Shown here: piece by piece, positions 25,667 to 33,880 of the stretch
How the letters are laid out: every line of letters begins with the position of its first letter
Numbering within the stretch: position 1 is the first letter of the stretch
Program-made: the position numbers and the translations under genes
Notes under the pieces: model-generated
The model's input: only the letters and a program-made list of their open reading frames with translations
What the model was told of the DNA's origin: nothing
Databases searched by the model: none
Assembly: GCA_947630775.1 (NCBI GenBank)
Contig: CANRIY010000002.1
Span: 1 to 35,855, forward strand
Direction of reading: 5' to 3'
Length of the DNA stretch: 35,855 bases
From: an uncultured Clostridia bacterium
GTDB lineage: Bacteria; Bacillota; Clostridia; Christensenellales; Borkfalkiaceae

Positions 25667-28199
25667 ACCAACTCTTCCCGACGGAGACCTCGGCGATGAG
25701 CGGAACGTTCAGTTCCACCGCCTTCTCCATCTCCTCTTTTAAGATCTTCTTTGCCTGCTCCGTCTCTTCGATGGGAACGTCGAGGATCAATTCATCGTGT
25801 ACCTGAAGGACGAGCATCGCCCGCATCCCCTCCTGCTTCAACCGTTTACAGACCGATAGCATCGCGATCTTGATGATGTCCGCCGCGCTCCCCTGAAGGG
25901 GCATGTTCATGGCGGCGCGTTCCCCGAACGACCGCTGGTTGAAATTGGGGGATTTCAGCTCTGGAATATAACGTTTTCTGCCCAAAATGGTCTTGACGTA
26001 CCCGTTTTCTTTGGCAAAACGTACGTTCTCATCCATATATTGTTTGACTTCGGGATTCGCCTCGAAATATCGGTTGATGTAACTTTGCGCTTCCGTTTGC
26101 GTTGTCCCGATGTCCTTGGCGAGCCCGAACGCGCTCATTCCGTAAATGATCCCGAAATTCACGCTCTTGGCGCGTCTCCGCTGCAAGGGCGTCACTTCGG
26201 AAATGGGCACGCCGAAGACGAGGGAAGCCGTGGCGGCATGGATATCGTCCCCCCGCCTGTATGCTTCCATGAGTTTGCGGCAGCCCGAAAAATGCGCAAG
26301 GAGCCTGAGCTCGATCTGGGAATAATCCGCGTCCACAAAGACGTGCCCGGGGCGGGCGATAAAGAGTTTCCTCAGTTCCCTGCCCTCGTCCGTTTTAACG
26401 GGAATGTTCTGCAGGTTCGGGTTCGCGCTCGAAAGCCTTCCCGTCGTCGTCATCGTCTGGTTGTACGTCGTATGGATGACCCCTCCCGTGACGAGCGGAC
26501 GGATCCCGTCGATGTAAGTCGATTGAAGCTTTTGGATCTCGCGGTAACGGAGGATCAGGCGGACGATCTCGTGCTCTTCCGCAAGACGTTCCAAGACGTC
26601 CGCGCTTGTCGAATACCCGCCGCGCGAATTCCTCTTCGCCCCCTTCGGATCGTAACCGAGTTTGTCGAAGAGAACTTCGGAAAGCTGGAAAGGCGAATTG
26701 ATATTAAAATTCTCGACGCCCGCGAGCGTATAGATCTGTTCGGACAAAACGGCAAGCTCGCGCGTGAATTTTTCGGAAAATTCGGGGAATTTATCGGTAT
26801 CCACACACACGCCCGCCCGTTCCATGTCGAAAAGGACATTGATCAGCGGGAGTTCGATGTTGCGGTAGAGCTCCTCTTCCGCCGATCCCTTCGTCTTTTC
26901 GGCCGCCTCGCGGTAGGCGAGCATGAGTCCGTACGCACTGTTTTCATCCGAAAGATCGTAATCTTTGACAAACTGCGAAGGGCTCACGAGCCGAAGATTG
27001 GAGTCCGCGAGATAGCGAAGGAGCGAGACGTCTTCGACGCGGCATCCTATCCCGACGCCGATCTCCGCAAAACGGTGGAGAAGATATTTGAGATCGGGAA
27101 CGATCGCGAGCCGCCCGCCCGAGAACAGTTCTTCGATGACGGGGAGAAGCTCGCCGAAGAAAAAGCCGTTTTGCAAAAAATTCTCGCGCAATGGGAAAAT
27201 GTACTCGGTTTTTCCCGAAAATATGTGGCAGGCTCTCTCTTCAAGACAGAATGAAAACTCTTTGATCCCGGGGATCAGCGCCAAAAAACTCCCGATATCG
27301 GTGCAATTTACGGTATCGACGGATATTTTTTTCGTCTGTACGAAATATTCGTTATCCACGAGCGAGCGGAATTCGAGCCTCGAAAAATATTCGCGCGCCG
27401 CTTCGGGGAAGGGAAGGGTCAGCGTGCAGTCCTCCAAGGCCGTATCGAGCGGCACGTTCAGATCGATCGTCGCGAGCGTGTGCGAAAGATCCGCCATCGC
27501 CTTCCCCTCTTCGAGCCTCCTTTTCAGGGATGCGGAGAGTTCATCCAAATGGCGGTAGATCTCCTCTACGGTGCCGTAGCGGCGCAGAAGTTCCATGGCG
27601 CTCTTGGGCCCCACCCCCCTGACACCGGGAATGTTATCCGAAGTGTCGCCCATGAGTGCCTTCTCTTCGATGATCTGGAGAGGCGTAAGACCGACTTTCA
27701 CGTAAAAATTCTCGTTTGAGAGGAGATCGATCTCCGTTACGCCCCGCTTGGTAAAACAGACGCTCACATGCTCGTTGACGAGCTGGTAGGAGTCCCTGTC
27801 TCCCGTATAAATCAAAATATCGGTATCGGGGAACTTGCGGGAGAGCGTCCCGATCACGTCGTCCGCCTCGAATCCCTCTTTTTCAACGATGCAGATCCGC
27901 ATGGCGCGGAGCGCCTCTTTCAGCATAGGCACCTGTACGGCAAGTTCTTCAGGCATGGGCGAACGGGTCGCCTTGTATCCGTCGTACATCTTATGGCGGA
28001 ATGTGGGCGCATGAAGGTCGAACGCGACCGCAAAATATTCGGGCGAGACCGTATCGATGATCTTAAAAATGAGCTTTACAAACCCGAAAATGCCGTTTGT
28101 CGGGACACCGTCTTTGGTCGTGAAGATGTTCATCGCATAAAAAGCCCTGTTCAAAAGACTGTTGCCGTCCACAAGAACAAGTTTTTTTCTTTCGCCCAT
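25653..28199 (-). CDS. polA: DNA polymerase I
   Basis: FLAP-nuclease N-terminus (LVDGNSLLNRAFYAM), polymerase motifs DADYSQIELRLLAHFSG, RRAKSVNFGIIYGMSAFGLA, LQVHDELILDVP; ATG at 28199. Confidence 0.95.
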   Translation of the reverse strand: MGERKKLVLVDGNSLLNRAFYAMNIFTTKDGVPTNGIFGFVKLIFKIIDTVSPEYFAVAFDLHAPTFRHKMYDGYKATRSPMPEELAVQVPMLKEALRAMRICIVEKEGFEADDVIGTLSRKFPDTDILIYTGDRDSYQLVNEHVSVCFTKRGVTEIDLLSNENFYVKVGLTPLQIIEEKALMGDTSDNIPGVRGVGPKSAMELLRRYGTVEEIYRHLDELSASLKRRLEEGKAMADLSHTLATIDLNVPLDTALEDCTLTLPFPEAAREYFSRLEFRSLVDNEYFVQTKKISVDTVNCTDIGSFLALIPGIKEFSFCLEERACHIFSGKTEYIFPLRENFLQNGFFFGELLPVIEELFSGGRLAIVPDLKYLLHRFAEIGVGIGCRVEDVSLLRYLADSNLRLVSPSQFVKDYDLSDENSAYGLMLAYREAAEKTKGSAEEELYRNIELPLINVLFDMERAGVCVDTDKFPEFSEKFTRELAVLSEQIYTLAGVENFNINSPFQLSEVLFDKLGYDPKGAKRNSRGGYSTSADVLERLAEEHEIVRLILRYREIQKLQSTYIDGIRPLVTGGVIHTTYNQTMTTTGRLSSANPNLQNIPVKTDEGRELRKLFIARPGHVFVDADYSQIELRLLAHFSGCRKLMEAYRRGDDIHAATASLVFGVPISEVTPLQRRRAKSVNFGIIYGMSAFGLAKDIGTTQTEAQSYINRYFEANPEVKQYMDENVRFAKENGYVKTILGRKRYIPELKSPNFNQRSFGERAAMNMPLQGSAADIIKIAMLSVCKRLKQEGMRAMLVLQVHDELILDVPIEETEQAKKILKEEMEKAVELNVPLIAEVSVGKSWYDAK

Positions 28200-28307
28200 A
28201 TGATTCACCTCTTTTCGGATATTGTATCATGCTTTTGTTTTTTTTGCAAGAAAATCAGGGAAATCGCTTGCTTTTTTCCTGACTTTATTATATAATTCGG
28301 TTGTTGC

Positions 28308-28394
28308 GCCGGTGTGGTGGAATTGGCAGACGCGCTGGACTCAAAATCCTGTGGTAGTGATACCGTATCGGTTCGACCCCGATCACCGGCACCA
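28308..28394 (+). tRNA. tRNA-Leu(CAA), CCA encoded
   Basis: Acceptor GCCGGTG/CACCGGC, long variable arm GGTAGTGATACC, T arm ATCGGTTCGACCCCGAT, anticodon CAA at 28342-28344. Confidence 0.95.
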
Positions 28395-28399
28395 AAAAA

Positions 28400-28424
28400 G
28401 GCACCCCAAAAGGGTGCCTTTTTT
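28400..28424 (+). terminator. tRNA-Leu terminator
   Basis: GGCACCC / GGGTGCC then TTTTTT. Confidence 0.8.
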
Positions 28425-28550
28425 GGTGCCGTGAAGGGATCGGACAGTTCCGTTCAACCCAAATCGTAAAACTAACGTGAACTTTTCCAAAACGAATTTC
28501 TTGCTGTATCAAATTTATACCAAAACCCATTGCCGGTCACGCGAGAAGGC

Positions 28551-28958
28551 TCAGATCCTTTCGAGCAATTCTTCGGGCTTGATCGCCGTGACTTTGCTGC
28601 CATTGAAATCCTTGATGTTTCGTGTAACGATATAATCGGCGCGGATCCGTTTTGCGGCAACGCTCTGGAGAGCGTCCTCAAAATCCCCGAATCCAAGGGC
28701 GGCAGCCTTCTTTAAATCGTCCTTTTTCAGATCTGCGATCCCGAGGAGTAGCGAAATTTGCCCGATCACCTCTTTTACGCGCTCCGCATCGAGTTCCTTG
28801 CGCATGATATAGACGATGTTCGGGATAGAGAGCGCGGAGACATAGCCCTCGATCTTCCCGATCTCGCAGAGTTTCAAGATCTTGGCGGATGCGTCAACGT
28901 AGGGCGTGCGATTCGTGAGAACATCCAAAAGAACATTCGTATCAATCAAGATTTTCAT
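28551..28958 (-). CDS. PIN-domain toxin/ribonuclease
   Basis: MKILIDTNVLLDVL; GFGDFEDALQSVAAKRIRADYIVTRNIKDF. Confidence 0.88.
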   Translation of the reverse strand: MKILIDTNVLLDVLTNRTPYVDASAKILKLCEIGKIEGYVSALSIPNIVYIMRKELDAERVKEVIGQISLLLGIADLKKDDLKKAAALGFGDFEDALQSVAAKRIRADYIVTRNIKDFNGSKVTAIKPEELLERI

Positions 28959-29175
28959 ACTTCTTTCTCCGTTCCTCGCGCATTTCCTTATCGTTATAAG
29001 CGCCTCTCAGGATTCCTGTCAGCGAATCTGTGAGAAAAGAAACGGTTTTGTCGCGGGAAATCAGCCTTGCCACTTCCTTCCCGTTGCGAAGGATCACAAC
29101 ATCATTTCCCGCCTGAACATATTGAAGATATTTTCCGAAGTTGTTCTGGATCTCGGTAGCCGATACTGTCGTCAT
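28942..29175 (-). CDS. Phd/YefM family antitoxin
   Basis: VSATEIQNNFGKYLQYVQAGNDVVILRNGKEVARLIS; overlaps the PIN gene by 17 nt. Confidence 0.88.
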   Translation of the reverse strand: MTTVSATEIQNNFGKYLQYVQAGNDVVILRNGKEVARLISRDKTVSFLTDSLTGILRGAYNDKEMREERRKKYENLD

Positions 29176-29197
29176 CGTAGATCACCCCCTATATTAT

Positions 29198-29234
29198 CTA
29201 AAATCAGTATATCCGATTTTAGCAATTTCGTCAA
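29198..29234 (-). promoter_or_regulatory. Toxin-antitoxin promoter/operator
   Basis: CTAAAATC (29198-29205) / GATTTTAG (29215-29222); minus strand TTGACG (29229-29234), 17 nt, TATACT (29206-29211). Confidence 0.65.
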
Positions 29235-29291
29235 CTGTTTTTTGAAAATTTCTTTTCTGCCGCGGGACGGGAGAATTGCCCGCACATTATG

Positions 29292-29320
29292 TTGATATTT
29301 TTGTCACAATATGCTATAAT
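29292..29320 (+). promoter_or_regulatory. Promoter of the DUF1848 gene
   Basis: TTGATA (29292-29297), 17 nt, TATAAT (29315-29320). Confidence 0.65.
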
Positions 29321-29348
29321 GCTTCCTATAAAAATTGGGGGAAAACCG

Positions 29349-30293
29349 ATGATCTTGAACGTGGGACTCAGAACGGATATCGTTCATCACTATCATGAGT
29401 GGCTCTTCAACCGTTTCGACGAGGGATTCGTCTATGCGCGGAATCCCCTCTTCGGGAACCGCGTCAATATTTATGAACTTACGCCCGAAAAAATCGACGC
29501 GGTGATCTTCTGCTCCAAGAATTATACGCCCGTCCTCGATAAAATCGGGCGGATCACAGGCCGTTTCCGCACCTATTTTTTCTATACGGTAACGGGATAT
29601 GAGCAAGATCTCGAGCCCGCCTCTCCCCCTATACAGGAACGGGTCGAGTCGCTAAAAGAGCTCTCGAAGATCGTCGGGAAAGAAAAACTCGTCTGGCGGT
29701 ACGACCCTGTTCTGCTCACAAAAAAATATACAATAGCACGGCACATGGAGACATTTGCGGCGCTTTCCGAAGAGATCGCGCCATACGTGGGCGGCGCCGT
29801 ATTCTCCTTTGTGGAGATGTTCATCAAAATCGGGCAGCGCATTCCCGACGTGGAAATTATGACGAAGGTGCAAAAACATGAGATCGCAAAGGTTTTGGGG
29901 GGAATTGCGCAAAAAAACCGTCTCCCTTTACAAATCTGCTGCGCGGAGACGGGTTACGAGGAATACGGGATCAAGCGTACGGGCTGCGTCACCCTCGATG
30001 CGCTGGGACGGGCGAATAAATGCAGTTTCCGCTCGATGCCGCACCTCGGAAATAAAGCCGGTTGCCAGTGCATCGTCAGCCGCGACATCGGATGGTATGA
30101 TTCATGCCCGAGCGAATGCAAATATTGCAACGCGAACAGAGGGATCGAAAACGTCCGCGATAATTTTCTCCGCCATGATCCCGCCTCCCCCCTTCTCATC
30201 GGACACATCCATAAGAACGACCAACTGATGCACGGAGTCCAGAACAGTTTTCTGCTGCACGACGGCAGACAGATCTCCCTCTTCGATCTGTAA
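29349..30293 (+). CDS. DUF1848 family protein
   Basis: MILNVGLRTDIVHHYHEWLFNRFDEGFVYARNPLFGNRVNIYELTP; C-terminal cysteine cluster CPSECKYCNANRG. Confidence 0.82.
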   Translation: MILNVGLRTDIVHHYHEWLFNRFDEGFVYARNPLFGNRVNIYELTPEKIDAVIFCSKNYTPVLDKIGRITGRFRTYFFYTVTGYEQDLEPASPPIQERVESLKELSKIVGKEKLVWRYDPVLLTKKYTIARHMETFAALSEEIAPYVGGAVFSFVEMFIKIGQRIPDVEIMTKVQKHEIAKVLGGIAQKNRLPLQICCAETGYEEYGIKRTGCVTLDALGRANKCSFRSMPHLGNKAGCQCIVSRDIGWYDSCPSECKYCNANRGIENVRDNFLRHDPASPLLIGHIHKNDQLMHGVQNSFLLHDGRQISLFDL

Positions 30294-30310
30294 AAGATCC
30301 GCTGTACTGC

Positions 30311-30961
30311 TCACTCCTCCACGATCCGGACAGAGTACTTTTCGTCGAGACCACGCTCTTTCAAAAAGGCATTGAACTCGGTAGCAAGCTGCTCTGCGGA
30401 GTATTCGGCGGGTTTTGCGTTCGGTGTTACGCTGTGCGCACGGATGCTTGCTTGCGTCTTGGCGTGAAGTTCGTCAAGTTTTTTAGCGGTGTCCGCGTTT
30501 GCGTTCTTCGCGCCACGCTTGATGCTCTCGATCACAAAACGGCACTTTGCCTTGAAGCCTTTGGTGTGCAAAAACTCTTTGAACTCTCTGTTCTCTTCAG
30601 AGTTTTTCACGGCCTCGATATTCGCTTTGTCCTGCTCCTTTTGACGGCGGGCGTTTTCGCCCATTTGCTCGAACGCCACCTTGAATTTTGCGACGATGCC
30701 TTTGGTATGGCAAAATTCCTCGAATTGCTTCGTGATCTCTTCTTGACTGACCGCATAATCTGCATTGTAGTTTTCCATTTTCTTTTTTCTCCTTATTTCT
30801 ATAAATTTTTTATTTTTTTCGGAATGTTTTAAGAGAATTCCGAACTGCTCTTCATAGGTCGTTGCCGAAAGAAACTCCCGAAGATCGTCCGGTGTGAGCA
30901 CCGTATCTTCATCGGGTTCCGCTTCCGCCGATAACTTTATGATTTCGATTTTCTTTGCCAT
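30311..30961 (-). CDS. Hypothetical protein with internal ~55-aa repeats
   Basis: FEEFCHTKGIVAKFKV, FKEFLHTKGFKAKCRF, FNAFLKERGLDEKYSV repeated; start MAKKIEI at 30961 preferred. Confidence 0.65.
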   Translation of the reverse strand: MAKKIEIIKLSAEAEPDEDTVLTPDDLREFLSATTYEEQFGILLKHSEKNKKFIEIRRKKKMENYNADYAVSQEEITKQFEEFCHTKGIVAKFKVAFEQMGENARRQKEQDKANIEAVKNSEENREFKEFLHTKGFKAKCRFVIESIKRGAKNANADTAKKLDELHAKTQASIRAHSVTPNAKPAEYSAEQLATEFNAFLKERGLDEKYSVRIVEE

Positions 30962-30997
30962 TTTGCCACTCCGCATTCTCAATAAAAGTTTAACACC

Positions 30998-31013
30998 GTA
31001 TTGTGCAAAATAC
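30998..31013. promoter_or_regulatory. Candidate TetR-type operator
   Basis: GTATTGTGCAAAATAC near-palindrome in the divergent intergenic region. Confidence 0.35.
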
Positions 31014-31136
31014 CACAACATAAATCGCGAAAAGTGTTGGTTTCAAAGAAGAAAATCCGATTTAATTTCTCAAATGTCGTTTTACGGTTGTAACTTACGG
31101 AAAAATTTGATATAATGCGAAGAAAGGAGACCGCCA

Positions 31137-31727
31137 ATGAACAAATCCGAAGCCAAATTCCATAACACCGCCGTGAAAATGGACGACGCGCTCGTCGCCC
31201 TACTCGAACAAAAAGAGTTCAAGGATATTTCCATTATGGATGTATGCGAAAAGGCGGGCGTCAACCGCTCCACCTTCTACGCGCATTATGATAATTTGTA
31301 CGATTTATTAAAAGAAACGCAGGAGCGCGCCGTTTCGGATTTTCTTGTGGCCTTCGGCGGCGTCATCCAAACCGATTTTTCCAAAATGACGGCGGACGAA
31401 CTCATCTTCATCTCCCCGCAATACCTTGTGCCATACCTTACCTTTGTCAAGAAGAACAGGCGGCTGTATGAGGTCTACAATAATTCCAATGCCTTCCCCA
31501 TCGGAGAAATGGATAAACGGCTTATCGAGAACGTCTTTGTGCCGATCTATGCAAAGAACGGCGTGACGGACAAAAAAATCGTGGAATATATGTCGCACTA
31601 CTTTATCAGCGGGGTGACCGCGATCACAATGGAATGGGTGAAGCGCGGGTGCGAGGACGATATTCTGTTCATCTGCGAAATCATCTCCATTTGCGTACGC
31701 CCGCATCTGAAAGCGCAGATGATTTGA
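31137..31727 (+). CDS. TetR/AcrR family transcriptional regulator
   Basis: N-terminal HTH: ISIMDVCEKAGVNRSTFYAHYDNLYDLL. Confidence 0.9.
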   Translation: MNKSEAKFHNTAVKMDDALVALLEQKEFKDISIMDVCEKAGVNRSTFYAHYDNLYDLLKETQERAVSDFLVAFGGVIQTDFSKMTADELIFISPQYLVPYLTFVKKNRRLYEVYNNSNAFPIGEMDKRLIENVFVPIYAKNGVTDKKIVEYMSHYFISGVTAITMEWVKRGCEDDILFICEIISICVRPHLKAQMI

Positions 31728-31810
31728 AGATCGCATAGCTTCGGCCAGATAATAATTATCCACCCGCGGAGCGGATGGTATTTCATTTTCGGGCATAGCC
31801 CTAATCGTTA

Positions 31811-32450
31811 CAGGCAGCGCACAAGTGCGCAAATTTGCGACCTGCCAGTCACTGCATGTTTGTTACTTGCTACCCGTGAACGGGTCTTTATCCTTGCCCA
31901 CCCCTCGAGGGCACCCGAAGGGCGTGCCTTGTGCTGTGGGTGTCACGAGCAATGCGAGTGACGGAAGGGGTGTCGCTTAAATTGCGGTGATGTTTTGACT
32001 TCGCCACGCCGCGCCCGTGGCGCTCGTGCCGCCCTTGGGTGTAATCATAGTGCGGGCGGGGCACCTTGACGAATGGAATAACACCCCCTCAGTCACGGCA
32101 AGGGCAGCCGTGACAGCGTCTCATGCGGGTAGAGACCCGCGTAACTTCGCGCCTGTGGCGCTCGTGCCGCCCTTCGACGACAAAAGAGCGTGCGGGCGGG
32201 GCGGTCAGCATTTGCCCGAGCATATGGGCAAATGCCAAGAAAATTTTGCGCCAAAGATTATCAACCTTTGGCAGAATGCAAAATTTCCCCCTCGATGGGG
32301 AGCTAAGGATTTATTCGCCCCTTCATCGCTTTATTCCCCCCTTTCGATTTTTCTGTTCATCGGCAAAGCCTCTTTTGAACCACGCGACTATCGCGTGGTT
32401 TTCAGTTACCAAAAAACAGCGGGGAAACTTCCTCGCTGTTTTTTTAGACC
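31811..32450. repeat. Palindrome-dense non-coding region
   Basis: Many inverted repeats, e.g. GCGCACAAGTGCGC (31817-31830), GTCACGGC/GCCGTGAC (32092-32114), GCGGGT/ACCCGC (32125-32140), GCATTTGCCC/GGGCAAATGC (32208-32235), AACCACGCGA/TCGCGTGGTT (near 32380-32400). Confidence 0.7.
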
Positions 32451-32500
32451 CGCCCAAAGGCGTATTCTGATATGAAATTTCGTTTTTGCGGATCCGCCTT

Positions 32501-33406
32501 TTACGGGCGGACCTCATTTTTTTTCAGTTTTGCAAGGAAAAATCCTTCATATTGTGCTGTCGGCATGACGCAGAGCGTTCCCTCTACACTTGGAAGAAGG
32601 GGCACCCCCGCGGGCGATTCTACGGGTACGATCTCCGCCCCGCAACCTTCCAGAACTTTGCGGAGCACATCCTCATTCTCCCGTTTCAGGACGGAGCAAG
32701 TCGAATAGACCATCTCTCCCCCTTTTTTCAAAAGTTTTAATGCTTTTCGGAGCAATTTTTCCTGTAAGCGGGCACAGCGTTCGACGTAAGCGGCGTCGAT
32801 CCGCGCATTTTTTCGCGGGGAGACCGTCCCGCTTCCGCTGCAGGGAGCGTCGAGCAGGATCTTATCGAAACAAAAGAGGTCGTCGAGCGACGCGGCATCC
32901 GTACAGAGCGCCGTCACCCTCCCCGCGCCTTGCCGCCTGAGATTGAAGAGCAGCCGCTCATAGCGCAGTTTATCGCGTTCGCAGGCGGTGATGAGCGCTT
33001 CCCCGCAGGACAGCGCCGCAAGCTCCGTCGTCTTTCCGCCGGGCGCGGCAGTCATATCGAGAATGCTCTCCCCCCTCTTTGGCGAAAGATAGAGCGGCGG
33101 GAGCATGGAAGAGAGACTCTGCAAATAGATTTTCCCCTCTTCGTAGAGACTTGTGCGGCGGATGTCCTCTTCTGTATGACCGTTCAAAATGACGGCGGCG
33201 GGATACCAGCCGACCTCTTCAAATGAAAAATCCGCCTCTTTGAGGGCACGTTTTCCCTCTTCGGCGGTGATTTTCAATGTATTAAAGCGCAACGTCACGG
33301 GGCGGACAACTTCGTAGCCCGCCATGATTCTTTCCGAAAGCTCTCTGCCGTAATCGGCAAGGAGCATTTCAGGGAGCGATCCGCTCACTTGATGCCCTTG
33401 ATCCAT
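32501..33406 (-). CDS. RsmB/NOP-type RNA m5C methyltransferase
   Basis: ILDMTAAPGGKTTELAAL, DKILLDAPCSGSGTVSP, MVYSTCSVLKRENEDVL. Confidence 0.9.
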   Translation of the reverse strand: MDQGHQVSGSLPEMLLADYGRELSERIMAGYEVVRPVTLRFNTLKITAEEGKRALKEADFSFEEVGWYPAAVILNGHTEEDIRRTSLYEEGKIYLQSLSSMLPPLYLSPKRGESILDMTAAPGGKTTELAALSCGEALITACERDKLRYERLLFNLRRQGAGRVTALCTDAASLDDLFCFDKILLDAPCSGSGTVSPRKNARIDAAYVERCARLQEKLLRKALKLLKKGGEMVYSTCSVLKRENEDVLRKVLEGCGAEIVPVESPAGVPLLPSVEGTLCVMPTAQYEGFFLAKLKKNEVRP

Positions 33407-33858
33407 TCGTCGATCGCGCTCTCGGGCGTTACGAGTTTCTTATCCTCGAACTTGATGTTCAACGCGGGCTGGACAGCGGCGCCGCGCATTGCTTTCCTCA
33501 GATCGCTCGGCGTATGGCCGAGCCAGCCGCCGTTGGTGGCAAAGGGATAGACGGTCTTCCCCTTCCAGTCGACCGATTTCATGAAGGATTTTACGGCGGG
33601 CGCATATGTATACCACCAAACGGGCGTGCCAAGGATGACCGTATCGTACTCCTGCGCGTTGACGGGAAGCGGATAGAGCTGAGGCACATAGCCGCTCTCG
33701 ACCTCCCTCTTTCCGAGCCCGACGAGCACGTCGTAATCATCCGGATATACCTTGACGGTTCGGATCTCGGCAAGATCCGCGTCGAGCGCACGCGCGATCT
33801 TTCTTGCAACCGTGCGCGTATTTCCCCCGAAAGAGTAATAAATGACGAGTTTTTTCAT
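33385..33858 (-). CDS. Flavodoxin
   Basis: KLVIYYSFGGNTRTVARKIA; VILGTPVWWYTYAPAVKSFM. Confidence 0.9.
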   Translation of the reverse strand: MKKLVIYYSFGGNTRTVARKIARALDADLAEIRTVKVYPDDYDVLVGLGKREVESGYVPQLYPLPVNAQEYDTVILGTPVWWYTYAPAVKSFMKSVDWKGKTVYPFATNGGWLGHTPSDLRKAMRGAAVQPALNIKFEDKKLVTPESAIDEWIKGIK

Positions 33859-33880
33859 GCGTTACCTCCTTGTCTTCAAA

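Noticed and set aside
26040-27254. 404-aa plus-strand ORF
   Set aside because: Antisense to polA; shadow ORF.
28288-28530. 80-aa minus-strand ORF and 70-aa plus-strand ORF over tRNA-Leu
   Set aside because: Overlap the tRNA and its terminator; not coding.
28308-30300. Genomic island integrated at tRNA-Leu
   Set aside because: A TA pair follows the tRNA, but no integrase and no second copy of the tRNA 3' end were found in the window.
31811-32450. CRISPR array
   Set aside because: Repeats are not regularly spaced or identical, spacers are not unique and equal in size, and no cas genes are present.
32017-32475. 152-aa and 115-aa ORFs in the palindrome-rich region
   Set aside because: Composition dictated by inverted repeats, no RBS or domain; considered non-coding.
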